Positions 47,336 through 56,900 of a DNA stretch of 64,000 nt are shown in pieces (position 1 is the stretch's first letter; every line of letters begins with the position of its first letter). Source of the DNA: an uncultured Pirellulaceae bacterium (GTDB lineage: Bacteria > Planctomycetota > Planctomycetia > Pirellulales > Pirellulaceae); assembly GCA_937944405.1 (NCBI GenBank), contig CALDYR010000014.1, positions 1 to 64,000 on the forward strand, read 5' to 3'. The notes beneath the pieces are model-generated. The model ran no database searches, was not told where the DNA came from, and saw only the letters and a list, made by a program, of their open reading frames with translations. The translations under genes and the position numbers were made by a program.

Positions 47336-48427
47336 TTAGGTCGCTACCGTCAAATCCTCAACATTCCAAGGCGCTTGACCGCACTGGGTGGCGATCGAGT
47401 TGAACTCTTCGATTTCTGCTTTGGTGAATAACAACCCGCCGTTGGCATCGCTGCGTTTGGCTGCGTCGGATTCCATTTGGCCCGGCAACAGGCAGTTGTC
47501 GTTTCCATGTCCCAGAATGTCATCCAAAACGGTCTTAATGTTGTCCGCCTGCGATTTGCCCCTGGCAAAATTATTACCGTTGATAGCATCGGGATGGATG
47601 ACTTGGAAGTAAAACGCGCAGGTGTGTTTGTCACCGTCGTCGGCCCAGCGCGAGCGGAGGGTCGGGGTGCTGCCGCCGATAAACCCGGCCATGATTTCGT
47701 TAATCAGCGACAATCCATAGCCTTTATGGCGCCCGAATGTCGTCAATGCGGCAACTTGATTCGGATCGGTCGTTTCATTTCCGTCTTTGTCGACCGCAGC
47801 CCCCGGCGGAATGGATTTCCCTTCGCGTTTGAGTTGCTGCACCCGTCCCATCGCGACCACCGACGTTGCCCAGTCGATCACGATCGGGTAACCAACGGCG
47901 TCGGTTGTGGGAAACCCCCACGAATGTGGGTTGGTTCCCAAGGTGGGGAAACTACCGCCAAAGGGAACTACCTCGGCAAGCGCCGCAGTGCAGTTGGTGT
48001 ATGCCAGATACCCCCGTGACGCCGCGTCCATGACGTAACCACCGCCCCATAGATAGTGAAATGCATTATCCACCGAGACCTGCCCGATTCCAAATTTATC
48101 GGCCAACGCAATCGCTTCTTCCATCGCAGCATACGCGGTCGCCTGGCCCAGTTTTTTATTGGCGTTCCAAACCTGCGACGCTTCGAACCGGGTTTCCATT
48201 TTTTCGATCTCTGCGTTGGGCACACACCCCCCCGCCTCCGATCCGAACAGGTGATCTAAATGCAACGCCTTGAGGGCGTTATGCGTGCGGATTCCGTGAC
48301 GACTGGCATGAGCCGCGAATCTTGCCGCGGCGGCTCCTTCGGCGGCGCTGTATTTTCGATTCACGTAAGCCGCTTCGACCAGCGTATCGTGTTTTTCAGG
48401 ATCGACGACGTAGAAAGTTTCAGACAT
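47336..48427 (-). CDS. Malate/L-lactate dehydrogenase family (Ldh_2) oxidoreductase
   Basis: A 363-residue member of the malate/L-lactate/ureidoglycolate dehydrogenase fold, which is distinct from classical Rossmann LDH. It has AARFAAHASRHGIRTHNALK near residue 36, FGGSFPTLGTNPHSWGFPT near residue 170, IDWATSVVAMGRVQ and GRHKGYGLSLINEIMAGF. Such enzymes oxidise 2-hydroxyacids with NAD(P). The sugar-acid operon context suggests an aldonate or similar substrate. Confidence 0.88.
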   Translation of the reverse strand: MSETFYVVDPEKHDTLVEAAYVNRKYSAAEGAAAARFAAHASRHGIRTHNALKALHLDHLFGSEAGGCVPNAEIEKMETRFEASQVWNANKKLGQATAYAAMEEAIALADKFGIGQVSVDNAFHYLWGGGYVMDAASRGYLAYTNCTAALAEVVPFGGSFPTLGTNPHSWGFPTTDAVGYPIVIDWATSVVAMGRVQQLKREGKSIPPGAAVDKDGNETTDPNQVAALTTFGRHKGYGLSLINEIMAGFIGGSTPTLRSRWADDGDKHTCAFYFQVIHPDAINGNNFARGKSQADNIKTVLDDILGHGNDNCLLPGQMESDAAKRSDANGGLLFTKAEIEEFNSIATQCGQAPWNVEDLTVAT

Positions 48428-48505
48428 GGATTTCTATATTGGGCAATGATGTTTTTTTAAGAAAGTGAAGAACCGCTGGGGTAAATCGCTGAGCAAATCA
48501 CAGGG

Positions 48506-49480
48506 TTAAACCGCTGGGATTGGAACGTCGTTGACCTGAGCCAAAGGTTTTTCACCTTTGAGCATCAACAAGAGGTTTTCTGTGGCCATGACGGCCTGGC
48601 GTTCGACCGATTCGTACGTGCGCGAACCAATGTGAGGAGTCACCACGCAATTGGGGGCCGAAAGCAGCGGATGATCGGCAGGTGGTGGCTCTTGATCGAG
48701 CACATCTGTGCCCAGTCCACCGACTTGGCCTGAATGTAGCGCTGCGGCGATGTCGGCGGTGTTGATCATTTCCCCACGCGCACAATTGATGATTACGACT
48801 CCCTTTTTCATGGTCGCGATAGAATTGGAGTTGATCATGTCGCGCGTTTCATCGGTCAGATTCGTGTGCAGCGTGACGATGTCGCTGTTCGTAAAAATCT
48901 CTTGGATATTTTCGGCCCGATTGATGCCATGTAGGGCTGCAAAATCGTTGGGCCAATAAACATCGTACCCCAGCACATTCAAACCAAACGCACGTGCCCG
49001 GGTTGCGACTTCTTTTCCAATCCGCCCAAGCCCGATGATGCCGATGGTTTTCCCCATGATTTCATGCCCGGTGTAGCGCTTCCATTGCCCTGTCCGAACG
49101 ACGTTGACTTGATCCACGAAGTTGCGAAACAATGACATCGTCAACAGCATCGTGTGCTCAGCGACGGTCGTATGATTTACCCCCGGGCAGAAACTAAGCG
49201 GAATTCCTTTGGCGGTGCATTCGGCGACATCGATTTTGTCAACGCCGATGCCGTATTTGGCGATCAGTTTTAAACGCGGCAACGATTTTTCGATGACGGC
49301 TTGAGAGATAACATCATCACCGCAGAGGAATGCATCAAAATCGCCCGCCAGTTCCAGCATTTGCGATTCCGAAAGCGGTCCACGTTCGCAATGAATTTCG
49401 GCGCCCGAAGAGGCCAATAAATCGTGATGCGGGCCGGGGGTGTCTTGGTAAGAAGTCGTTGTCAGCAGAATCTTTGTCAT
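48506..49480 (-). CDS. D-isomer-specific 2-hydroxyacid dehydrogenase
   Basis: A 324-residue NAD-dependent enzyme of the phosphoglycerate dehydrogenase/glyoxylate reductase family. It has GKTIGIIGLGRIGKEVATRA near residue 145 for NAD binding, INCARGEMINTADIAAAL (catalytic Arg) near residue 228, LDQEPPPADHPLL (catalytic Glu) and VVTPHIGSRTYES (catalytic His). It begins the minus-strand sugar-acid cluster and may reduce a keto-acid product. Exact substrate unknown. Confidence 0.9.
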   Translation of the reverse strand: MTKILLTTTSYQDTPGPHHDLLASSGAEIHCERGPLSESQMLELAGDFDAFLCGDDVISQAVIEKSLPRLKLIAKYGIGVDKIDVAECTAKGIPLSFCPGVNHTTVAEHTMLLTMSLFRNFVDQVNVVRTGQWKRYTGHEIMGKTIGIIGLGRIGKEVATRARAFGLNVLGYDVYWPNDFAALHGINRAENIQEIFTNSDIVTLHTNLTDETRDMINSNSIATMKKGVVIINCARGEMINTADIAAALHSGQVGGLGTDVLDQEPPPADHPLLSAPNCVVTPHIGSRTYESVERQAVMATENLLLMLKGEKPLAQVNDVPIPAV

Positions 49481-49858
49481 GGGTCAGTGGGATTGGGGAG
49501 GAACAAAATTCTTCGCCATACTCTAACCAATAACTCAACCAGCATCGAGTATGCAATCTGCAACTTTTAAGTGCGTTTTGAATTCGTCCGAAGTTCAGCC
49601 GGCGTCTCTTTTGAACAATGGCGCGACATCCGCGACCACCCATGAAACTACAGCTTCTTAACAAGGCGCTGCTTAACAAATAACGGCTTAACAAGTAACG
49701 GCTTAACAAGTGGCACCTTGAAAGTCCTCCGCGGCGGGCATGTGTTCGGTTGTGGTGATACGATCTTGGAGTTGTTAGAGTATTTAGTAAAAAAACGCGC
49801 GCCGCGACCGTGATTGCGAATTCGACTCAACCACCTCTTCTTGTCTATCGGATACTTT
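49481..49858. other. Divergent intergenic region, probable promoters
   Basis: A 378-bp gap between divergent genes, expected to hold the promoter of the minus-strand sugar-acid operon and that of the membrane protein at 49859. The 15-bp tandem repeat at 49652-49711 is its only clear structure. No gene seen. Confidence 0.5.
49652..49711. repeat. 15-bp tandem repeat, four copies
   Basis: Units begin at 49652, 49667, 49682 and 49697. The last two (aacggcttaacaagt) are identical and the first two diverge at several positions. All keep the core cttaacaa. Confidence 0.85.
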
Positions 49859-50443
49859 ATGTCAAACGTGCCCCCTACTGATAACCCTTACGCTTCGCCG
49901 CTTTTTTCGTCGCGCGCGGCGGTTGATCTAAGCAGTCCCGATGCGGTCAGAAATAAATACTTGAAACACGAAGCCTCTGTGAAATCGGTTGGGCTTTTGT
50001 ATTTGCTCGGCGGTACCGTCTCCCTGATTCTCAGCCTCGTTTACATTGGCATGGGGGCAGGGGTGGTGACGCTATCAGGTGCTGAGCTCTCCCGACGGAT
50101 GCTAATTGTTGTGGGCATCGTTTTTTTTGCGATGTCGATTGTGCAATTGTATAGCGGTATCTCTATCAGGAAGCTGGGATCGACCGGACGGATCATCATC
50201 ACCGTTTTTTCGGTAATTGGTCTATTGGGGGTTCCAGTGGGAACGTTGATCAGTGGATTTATTCTGTATCTTCTTTGGTCGCAAAAAGGAAACTTCGTCT
50301 TCACAACCGAGTACCAAGAAGTTATCAAAGCCACCCCTCACATCAAATACAAAACATCAATCGTTGTGTGGATCTTGCTGGGATTGCTGCTTCTGTTTCT
50401 TGGAGTTGGGTTGTTCGCCACACTGGCCGATAGTAATTATTGA
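49859..50443 (+). CDS. Four-helix membrane protein with N-terminal NPYASP motif
   Basis: A 194-residue product starting MSNVPPTDNPYASPLF. The NPYASP tag before the first helix recurs in many planctomycete membrane proteins. Hydrophobic helices lie near residues 46-66, 80-98, 112-135 and 165-188. Function unknown. The ATG at 49859 was chosen because it places the tag at the N-terminus. Confidence 0.7.
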   Translation: MSNVPPTDNPYASPLFSSRAAVDLSSPDAVRNKYLKHEASVKSVGLLYLLGGTVSLILSLVYIGMGAGVVTLSGAELSRRMLIVVGIVFFAMSIVQLYSGISIRKLGSTGRIIITVFSVIGLLGVPVGTLISGFILYLLWSQKGNFVFTTEYQEVIKATPHIKYKTSIVVWILLGLLLLFLGVGLFATLADSNY

Positions 50444-50464
50444 TTCTGCTGAAGGCCTTGTTTC

Positions 50465-50707
50465 CTAACTCCACAAGGACAAAAGCATTCCGAGCATGAC
50501 AAACATGTTCAGGATTTTGCATCGGGGTATCAGTTTCGGTTTTCTGGTTTTCCATTTTCCTGTTTTTCAAGCGATCTCCGAAGGCGCCTTTGAGTCGCGA
50601 CATTGCGGTTTCAGCGTTGGAGCGGCGATGATAACCAACATGCTCCTTCCACGCTTTGCGACCGTCGCGGCGAATGTGTCGATCTCGCAGCCCGATTGCT
50701 TCACCAA
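50465..50707 (-). mobile_element. IS5-family transposase C-terminal remnant
   Basis: Reading the minus strand from about 50707 gives GLRDRHIRRDGRKAWKEHV and YHRRSNAETAMSRLKGAFGD. RLKNRKMENQKTE follows, then after a 1-base shift CKILNMFVMLGM to a TAG at 50465. These are the conserved last 80 residues of IS5-type transposases, including the YxxR...E region of the catalytic domain. The rest of the element, including the first two catalytic Asp and any end repeats, is not visible here. Confidence 0.7.
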
Positions 50708-51056
50708 ATCCAAGGCTGGAGCCCTGGCATGAACATCATTACCGGTGATGACTTGAGCAACAATCTGATGGGTGTCCGAAAATTTCACAGGCCACGTTGA
50801 TAGCTAGTATCCGATCTTTGGGGCGACCGTGGCTTGTCGAAGCGGCATCAAACCGCGCCAGTCGTTTGTTGATCGCTTTGACTGCGAGAGCTAACAGGAT
50901 TGCTTCGCGATTGGGAAAATGGTTGTAAACCGTTCCTTTGGCGGTATCGAGATCACTGGCCAACCGTTCCATCGACAGCTCACTGAGGGCTTCGGCCAAT
51001 AAGATTTTACCCGCGTTGTCCAATAAACGGGCCTCACGGATCTCGATTTGCTGCAT
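50700..51056 (-). pseudogene. TetR-family regulator, frameshifted and truncated
   Basis: The N-terminal 45 residues form an intact TetR helix-turn-helix: AEALSELSMERLASDLDTAK then GTVYNHFPNREAILLALA. After ACEIF near 50785 the frame is lost. Shifting one base restores plausible TetR-like helical sequence (THQIVAQVITGNDVHARAPA). This then runs into the IS5-family transposase tail near 50707. The C-terminal ligand domain is therefore missing. It lies divergent from the nucleoside genes that follow. Confidence 0.65.
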
Positions 51057-51244
51057 CTTTGTCGTTTACATACATGTAATAGCGACTACGAGTCAACTTT
51101 CTTGCCGTGATATATTTCTGAGTTTAATCTTTTCCGTTGAAAAATGACTTTTTATCAACAAGTTTCGTGAGGTGCGAAGCCTGACAGCCTGCGTTAAGAT
51201 GGTTTGCTTAAACCACGGACTTCCGGCATAAATGAAGGCTCTTG

Positions 51245-52525
51245 ATGAACGTCGCCCACCTCATCGCCCAAAAACGCGATGGCCAAACATTGACTGAAAA
51301 AGACATTCATCACTTAATCGATGGCTTCACCGCCGGCGAAGTCCCGGAGTACCAGATGTCGGCTTTTTCGATGGCCGTTTTCTTCCAAGGCATGACATTG
51401 GAAGAAACAACGTGCCTGACTCAAGCGATGGTCGCATCGGGGGAGATTTTAAAGTGGCGCGGTAGCAAACCGTCGGTCGACAAACACTCCACTGGAGGAA
51501 TTGGCGATAAAATTTCCATTCCTTTGGCACCGTTGTTGGCCTGTTGCGACGTTGAAGTGCCGATGATTTCGGGGCGTGGGCTGGGCATGACAGGCGGTAC
51601 CTTGGATAAACTCGAATCGATCCTCGGCTACCGTGCGGATCTTTCGGTCGATGAATTTACCAGCGTGGTCAATTGGAACGGTTGCTCTATCGCGTCGGCG
51701 TCAGAAACAATCGCGCCCGCCGACCGGAAGCTCTACGCGCTGCGCGATGTCACCGGCACGGTGCCTTCGATTCCGTTGATCACCGCCAGTATTTTGTCCA
51801 AAAAGATTGCCGAAGGCGTCGACGCGCTGATATTGGACGTGAAGTGGGGCAGCGGTGCTTTCATGAAAACACGTGACGATGCCCGCGCCCTAGCACGTTC
51901 GTTGGTCGACGTGGGAAAACTTCTGGGGGTAAAATCAAAAGCCCTCATCACCGACATGAATCAGCCCTTGGGGCGGATGATCGGCAACGCCGTTGAAGTG
52001 GACGAAAGCGTGGATATACTCAGCGGAAACGGGCCACAAGACGCTGTCGAATTGACATTGTCCTTGGGGGCCGAACTGTTAGTGTTGGCGAACGTGGATG
52101 CGGATGTAGGTTCCGCCAAGGCCAAACTTCAAGACAAAATTGATTCTGGTGACGGGCTGAAACGGTTGCGTGAAATGATCAGCAGCCATGGCGGCGATTT
52201 GAATGCGCCGCGCGAACGGGCATTAGAATCAAGCGTGAAAGCCAACCAGTCGGGATACGTGTCGCGCGTCAACACCCAACGGATTGGTTTGGCCGTGATT
52301 GAAATGGGCGGCGGCAGAAAAAAAATGGGGGACCCGATCAATCATACCACTGGAATCGAGTTCCTGGTTCGGATCGGCGATAAGATCGAAGCAGGGCAGG
52401 AAATTGCCAAACTATTTTGTGAGTCTCCGGTTCGGCAATACGCTGCGGAATTGGTCGGCGCTTCGGTTGGAGTCTCCCCAACCCCGACTGAACCACAGAC
52501 GTTGATTGTTGAAACCGTTCAATAG
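51245..52525 (+). CDS. deoA: Thymidine/pyrimidine-nucleoside phosphorylase
   Basis: Phosphorolysis of thymidine (and perhaps uridine) to base and deoxyribose 1-phosphate. The 426-residue product has the family signature SGRGLGMTGGTLDKLESI near residue 115, KHSTGGIGDKISIPLAPLLA for phosphate binding, and SVKANQSGYVSRVNT beginning the C-terminal domain. The ATG at 51245 is preferred to a TTG one codon earlier. The next gene is a cytidine deaminase 37 bp on, making a pyrimidine salvage pair. deoA and pdp are hard to separate by eye. Confidence 0.92.
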   Translation: MNVAHLIAQKRDGQTLTEKDIHHLIDGFTAGEVPEYQMSAFSMAVFFQGMTLEETTCLTQAMVASGEILKWRGSKPSVDKHSTGGIGDKISIPLAPLLACCDVEVPMISGRGLGMTGGTLDKLESILGYRADLSVDEFTSVVNWNGCSIASASETIAPADRKLYALRDVTGTVPSIPLITASILSKKIAEGVDALILDVKWGSGAFMKTRDDARALARSLVDVGKLLGVKSKALITDMNQPLGRMIGNAVEVDESVDILSGNGPQDAVELTLSLGAELLVLANVDADVGSAKAKLQDKIDSGDGLKRLREMISSHGGDLNAPRERALESSVKANQSGYVSRVNTQRIGLAVIEMGGGRKKMGDPINHTTGIEFLVRIGDKIEAGQEIAKLFCESPVRQYAAELVGASVGVSPTPTEPQTLIVETVQ

Positions 52526-52544
52526 ATAAACCGTTCAATAGATA
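52513..52544. repeat. 16-bp perfect tandem duplication across the deoA stop
   Basis: aaccgttcaatagata occurs at 52513-52528 and 52529-52544. The first copy contains the TAG stop of the phosphorylase gene. The pair fills most of the gap to the cytidine deaminase gene. Confidence 0.9.
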
Positions 52545-52562
52545 AATCCAGAAAACGAAATC

Positions 52563-52991
52563 GTGAACAAAGTTGCGGCCCCGCAAATTGATACGCTTGT
52601 TGACCGCGCGATCGCGGTGCGCGGCAATGCCTATGCCCCCTATTCGAACTTTCATGTCGGGGCGGCGGTGCTGCTGTCGGATGGGAAAACGATCATCACC
52701 GGCTGCAACGTTGAAAACGCGTCTTACGGCCTGAGTATCTGTGCCGAACGATCCGCTATTTGCCAAACGATCGCGGCGCACCCAATCGGTGGTGAGCTAA
52801 GTATTGTCGCCATTGCGATTGCCGCTGAACCTTTAGCGACTCCGTGTGGGGCATGCCGCCAGTTCATCGCTGAATTTGGATTAGGCATACTAACAATCTG
52901 TGTCGCGCCCAGCGATCGGTCGACGCGCAGCACGTTTTTGGCCAAAGATTTGCTGCCCCACGGATTCTCCAAAAACGTAATGGACGACTGA
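52563..52991 (+). CDS. cdd: Cytidine deaminase
   Basis: Zinc enzyme deaminating cytidine and deoxycytidine. The 142-residue product starts at GTG and has AYAPYSNFHVGAAVL, then CNVENASYGLSICAERSA (catalytic Glu and zinc Cys) near residue 48, and PCGACRQFIAEFG, which supplies the other two zinc cysteines. Length is the homotetrameric form. It is downstream of, and probably cotranscribed with, the nucleoside phosphorylase gene. Confidence 0.95.
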   Translation: MNKVAAPQIDTLVDRAIAVRGNAYAPYSNFHVGAAVLLSDGKTIITGCNVENASYGLSICAERSAICQTIAAHPIGGELSIVAIAIAAEPLATPCGACRQFIAEFGLGILTICVAPSDRSTRSTFLAKDLLPHGFSKNVMDD

Positions 52992-53157
52992 TTTTACAGC
53001 CCTGTTACCTTCTGGACGAAGCTCAAAATCGTCACCATCTGTAAACGCTGTGTAACAAACTGAGCTTCTGTGGCCCGAATTGTCTCCGGAAGCCGCACAA
53101 AGTTGTAGGTTTTTAGGTGCCTCTCCCCAGCGTCTTAGGGCACGTTTTAGCCCTCCG

Positions 53158-53943
53158 ATGTTTGCGAGCTCCCCCCCGATGTTGCCCCAACCCATCTCTC
53201 AGCCCATCCCCCAGCCCATCACCTCATTCGACCCCGTCAGCCACGATTTGTTGGTTGCGGCGGTGAATCAACATTGCGCGATCGTCGACGCTTCTGTTGA
53301 GATGCGTTTGGGGCTTCCTTTGCCGGAACCGGTAGCCTCCCATTTGAGACGTTTAAGCGATAACGGGACGCGCTTTAACACGGACCGCAACAGTATGCAA
53401 AACGCATTTGAAAAACGTAAGCGCGAATTTTCTGTTGGAAGATTATGCGCCCAACATGCTCTAAGACAGCTCTCTATCACCGCCGAAGTGCCGGTTGACC
53501 ATGATCGCAAGCCGATCTGGCCCGAGGGAGTCGTCGGTTCGATCTCACACAGCGACCGTTACGCGTGGGCGGTTGCGGCACGCCAAAGTTGTGTTCGTCA
53601 CGTTGGTATCGATACCGAAATTATTGTCGATGACGAAACGTTCGAAAATGTTGTTGATGAAATCGCGGTCGAAGCCGAGATGAAATTGCTGTCGAAGATT
53701 CACCGGCATCCTACCACCGCTTTCACCATTTTGTTTTCGGCCAAAGAGTCGATTTACAAATGTCTCTACCCAAGCAATGAACAATACTTCGGATTTCATG
53801 ACGTTCGGTTGATCGACGCGACTGAAACGTCTGTCACTTTCGCGCAGCAACCTTCCAACCCTAACTTCGCCACGGCCCCCAAGCATCTGACGGTGCGATA
53901 TCTAGTCGTTCAACGCGATGTCTTCACCTCGATCTGGGTTTAA
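53158..53943 (+). CDS. 4'-phosphopantetheinyl transferase (EntD type)
   Basis: Transfers phosphopantetheine from CoA to carrier-protein serines, activating NRPS and PKS modules. The 261-residue product has the EntD-type motifs GVVGSISHSDRYAWAVAA near residue 147, HVGIDTE (magnesium-binding Asp and Glu) near 171, and FSAKESIYKCLYP near 218. The N-terminus carries a proline-rich repeat (QPISQPIPQPI). Its stop is 2 bp before the NRPS-PKS start, so it is almost certainly the dedicated activator of that assembly line. Confidence 0.9.
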   Translation: MFASSPPMLPQPISQPIPQPITSFDPVSHDLLVAAVNQHCAIVDASVEMRLGLPLPEPVASHLRRLSDNGTRFNTDRNSMQNAFEKRKREFSVGRLCAQHALRQLSITAEVPVDHDRKPIWPEGVVGSISHSDRYAWAVAARQSCVRHVGIDTEIIVDDETFENVVDEIAVEAEMKLLSKIHRHPTTAFTILFSAKESIYKCLYPSNEQYFGFHDVRLIDATETSVTFAQQPSNPNFATAPKHLTVRYLVVQRDVFTSIWV

Positions 53944-53945
53944 AC

Positions 53946-56900
53946 ATGAACACCATTCGAAAAAAAAATCCCGCCGCCCAATGCAACTATCCGGTTGGTG
54001 TGACGCTGCATCAAATAATCTCAGTGTCGGCGGAACGCTGGCCGGAAAATGTGGCGGTTCAATTTGAAGACGATTCGCTGACGTATCGACAATTGGACCA
54101 ACGTTCAAACCAATTAGCGCACCATCTGATATCTCAAGGCGTTGAAGCCGGAACGTTGGTAGGTTTGTGTTGTCAGAGGAACATTGACACCGCGGTAATG
54201 ATTCTTGGGATACTCAAAACGGGAGCCGGTTATGTGCCGCTGGATCCTGAATATCCTTTGGATCGAATTCAATTTATGGCTTCAGATTCAGATCTAGCAT
54301 ACGTCTTGGGGCACACCCAACAACGGCAGTTGATCGAATCGCTGGGGCCAGATTTTACACTCGTTGATGACAATCGCCAACAGATAGATCTTTGCCAAAC
54401 GACCGTGCCGGCCCGGTCGGTGGACCCTGCCCGAAGCATTGCTTATGTGATTTATACCTCCGGTTCGACAGGGCTCCCGAAAGGTTGCTTGGTTCCGCAC
54501 GCCCCTGCGGTGAATCAAACGTTTGCAATGGGCAGTCGTTTAGGATTCGCTCAGACCGATAGCTTGTTGGCCACGACGACGTTGGCGTTTGATTTCTCGA
54601 TCATGGAAATGTTTGTTCCGTTGTTTCATGGTGGGACGTTGGTAATTGCTGACCGTCAAACCGCGAAAGACAACGACGCGCTGGTAGCGGCGATTGAAAA
54701 ACACCAGGTCACCTTTATGCAGGGGACTCCTGCGATGTGGCGATTGATCTGCCAAACGGATTTTGTTGGCGGCCCAGAGATGACCTTTGTCGCCGGTGGC
54801 GAAGCGTTGCCGCGCGATCTATTACAGCCTTTGCTTGACCGCTGTGGTCGGTTGTTTAATCTCTACGGACCAACCGAAACCTGTGTTGGTTCGAACATGG
54901 GGCAGATCAAAACCGCCCAGGATCGTATCACGGTCGGGCCGACATTTGACAATTACAACGTTTACATTGTCGACCAAGCACGTAACATTTGCCCGCCTGA
55001 GACAACTGGCGAAGTTTGGATTGGTGGTGCCGGGGTCACCGCAGGCTACCAGAATCGTCCTGAACTTACGGCTGAAAAATTTGTGGTCTTCGGTGGCGAA
55101 CGTGTTTACCGCAGCGGCGATTTGGGAAAAATTACTGACGATGGGTTACTGGAGATTGTCGGCCGAATCGACAACCAAGTCAAAATTGCCGGCCACCGAA
55201 TCGAACTTGGAGAAATCGATGCCGCGATGGCGGCGTGCGATAACGTGCGATTGGCCGCGACGGTTGTCCAAGAGTTGGCGCCCGGTGATGTGCGGTTGAT
55301 TGGCTACCTGATTGCACAAGACGATTCGCAAATCGACCTGGGAGAGATAAAGGACACAATCGCACAAACGCTGCCAGAATACATGATTCCCGCTTTGCTG
55401 ACCGAAGTGGACGAATTCCCTTACACGCCCAGCGGTAAGCTTGACCGAAACGCCTTCCCTGATCCATCGTCCGATCGGCCAGATTTACCATCCGCTTACG
55501 TAGCGCCCAAAACGGACAATGAACTGGCCCTGTGTCGCATTTTTGAAGAGGTTTTGGGAATCAAAGGGGTCGGTGTTAACGATAACTTTTTTGAAATGGG
55601 TGGCAATTCCATTCGCGCGATCAAGGTCGTGTCGACTGCCAATGACCGTATGGATATCGCGTTAACAGCGGCTCAGTTTTACGATGCCCCTTCGATCGGT
55701 CAGATTCTGTCAGTCGGAAAAGACGAACAAAAGTTTGCCGGCAGTCAACCGCAAACCCAGCAGCAAAAAAACGATGGCAAGTCGCGGTTTGCGATCATCG
55801 GGATGGCGGCTCGCCTGCCGGGGGCGGATACGGTTGATCAGTTTTGGGACAATTTGCTTCAGGGTAAAGAGTCGATTCGCGTTTTCACGCCAGGGGAATT
55901 GGACCCGCTGATTGTGCCGTCTGTTCAAGAATCCGAAAACTACGTGCCTGCGCGGGGCATCATCGAAGACGCTGATCATTTTGACGCTCGGTTCTTTGGT
56001 ATCCCCCCCCGAGAAGCCGAAATGATCGATCCGCAGCAACGGATCATGCTGGAGATGGTGTGGACAGCGTTGGAGGACGCGGGCTGCGTGCCCGATAATT
56101 TCGCCGGTTCGATTGGTATTTGGGCCGGGACCTACGCGACCAGTTATTATTCGCAAATTCTTCTGCGCAACCCCGACGCGATCGCTCGGTTTGGTGAATT
56201 CCCGACCTTGGTTGCCAACGAGAAGGATTTCATTGCAACTCGGGTCGCGCATCGTCTGAACCTCACCGGTCCCGCGATCAACGTGAACACCGCCTGTAGC
56301 ACGTCCTTAGTTGCGATCATTGAAGCCTGCACGGCTTTGGCGGCAGGGCTCTGTGACGCGGCGATTGCCGGTGGAACGTCTGTTCAATTTCCGCAAAACC
56401 AAGGCCACTTGCATCAGCAAGGTAACATCTTCACCCCCGATGGGCACTGCCGTCCGTTTGACGCCGCCGCTGCGGGCACACTGTTTAGTGATGGAGCGGG
56501 CGCGATCGTGATCAAGCGGTTAGAAGACGCGATCGACCAAGGCGATCATATTTACGCCGTCATCGGTGGGTACGGTATCAACAACGATGGCGGAAGAAAA
56601 GCCAGCTTTTCTGCGCCCAGCATCGATGGACAGGCCGGTGCGATCGCGATGGCGTTGGATCATGCGGGATTCGATGCCGAAAGTATTGGTTACATTGAGG
56701 CCCATGGAACGGCGACGTTGATCGGCGACCCGATCGAAGTTTCGGCGCTGAACAAAGTTTTCACCGCCCGCACCGACAAACGCCAGTTCTGCAAAATCGG
56801 TTCGGTCAAAAGCAACGTCGGTCACACCGTTGCTGCCGCCGGTGTGACGGGATTGATTAAAACGGTACTCTCCCTGCACCACGAACAAATTCCCAAAACT

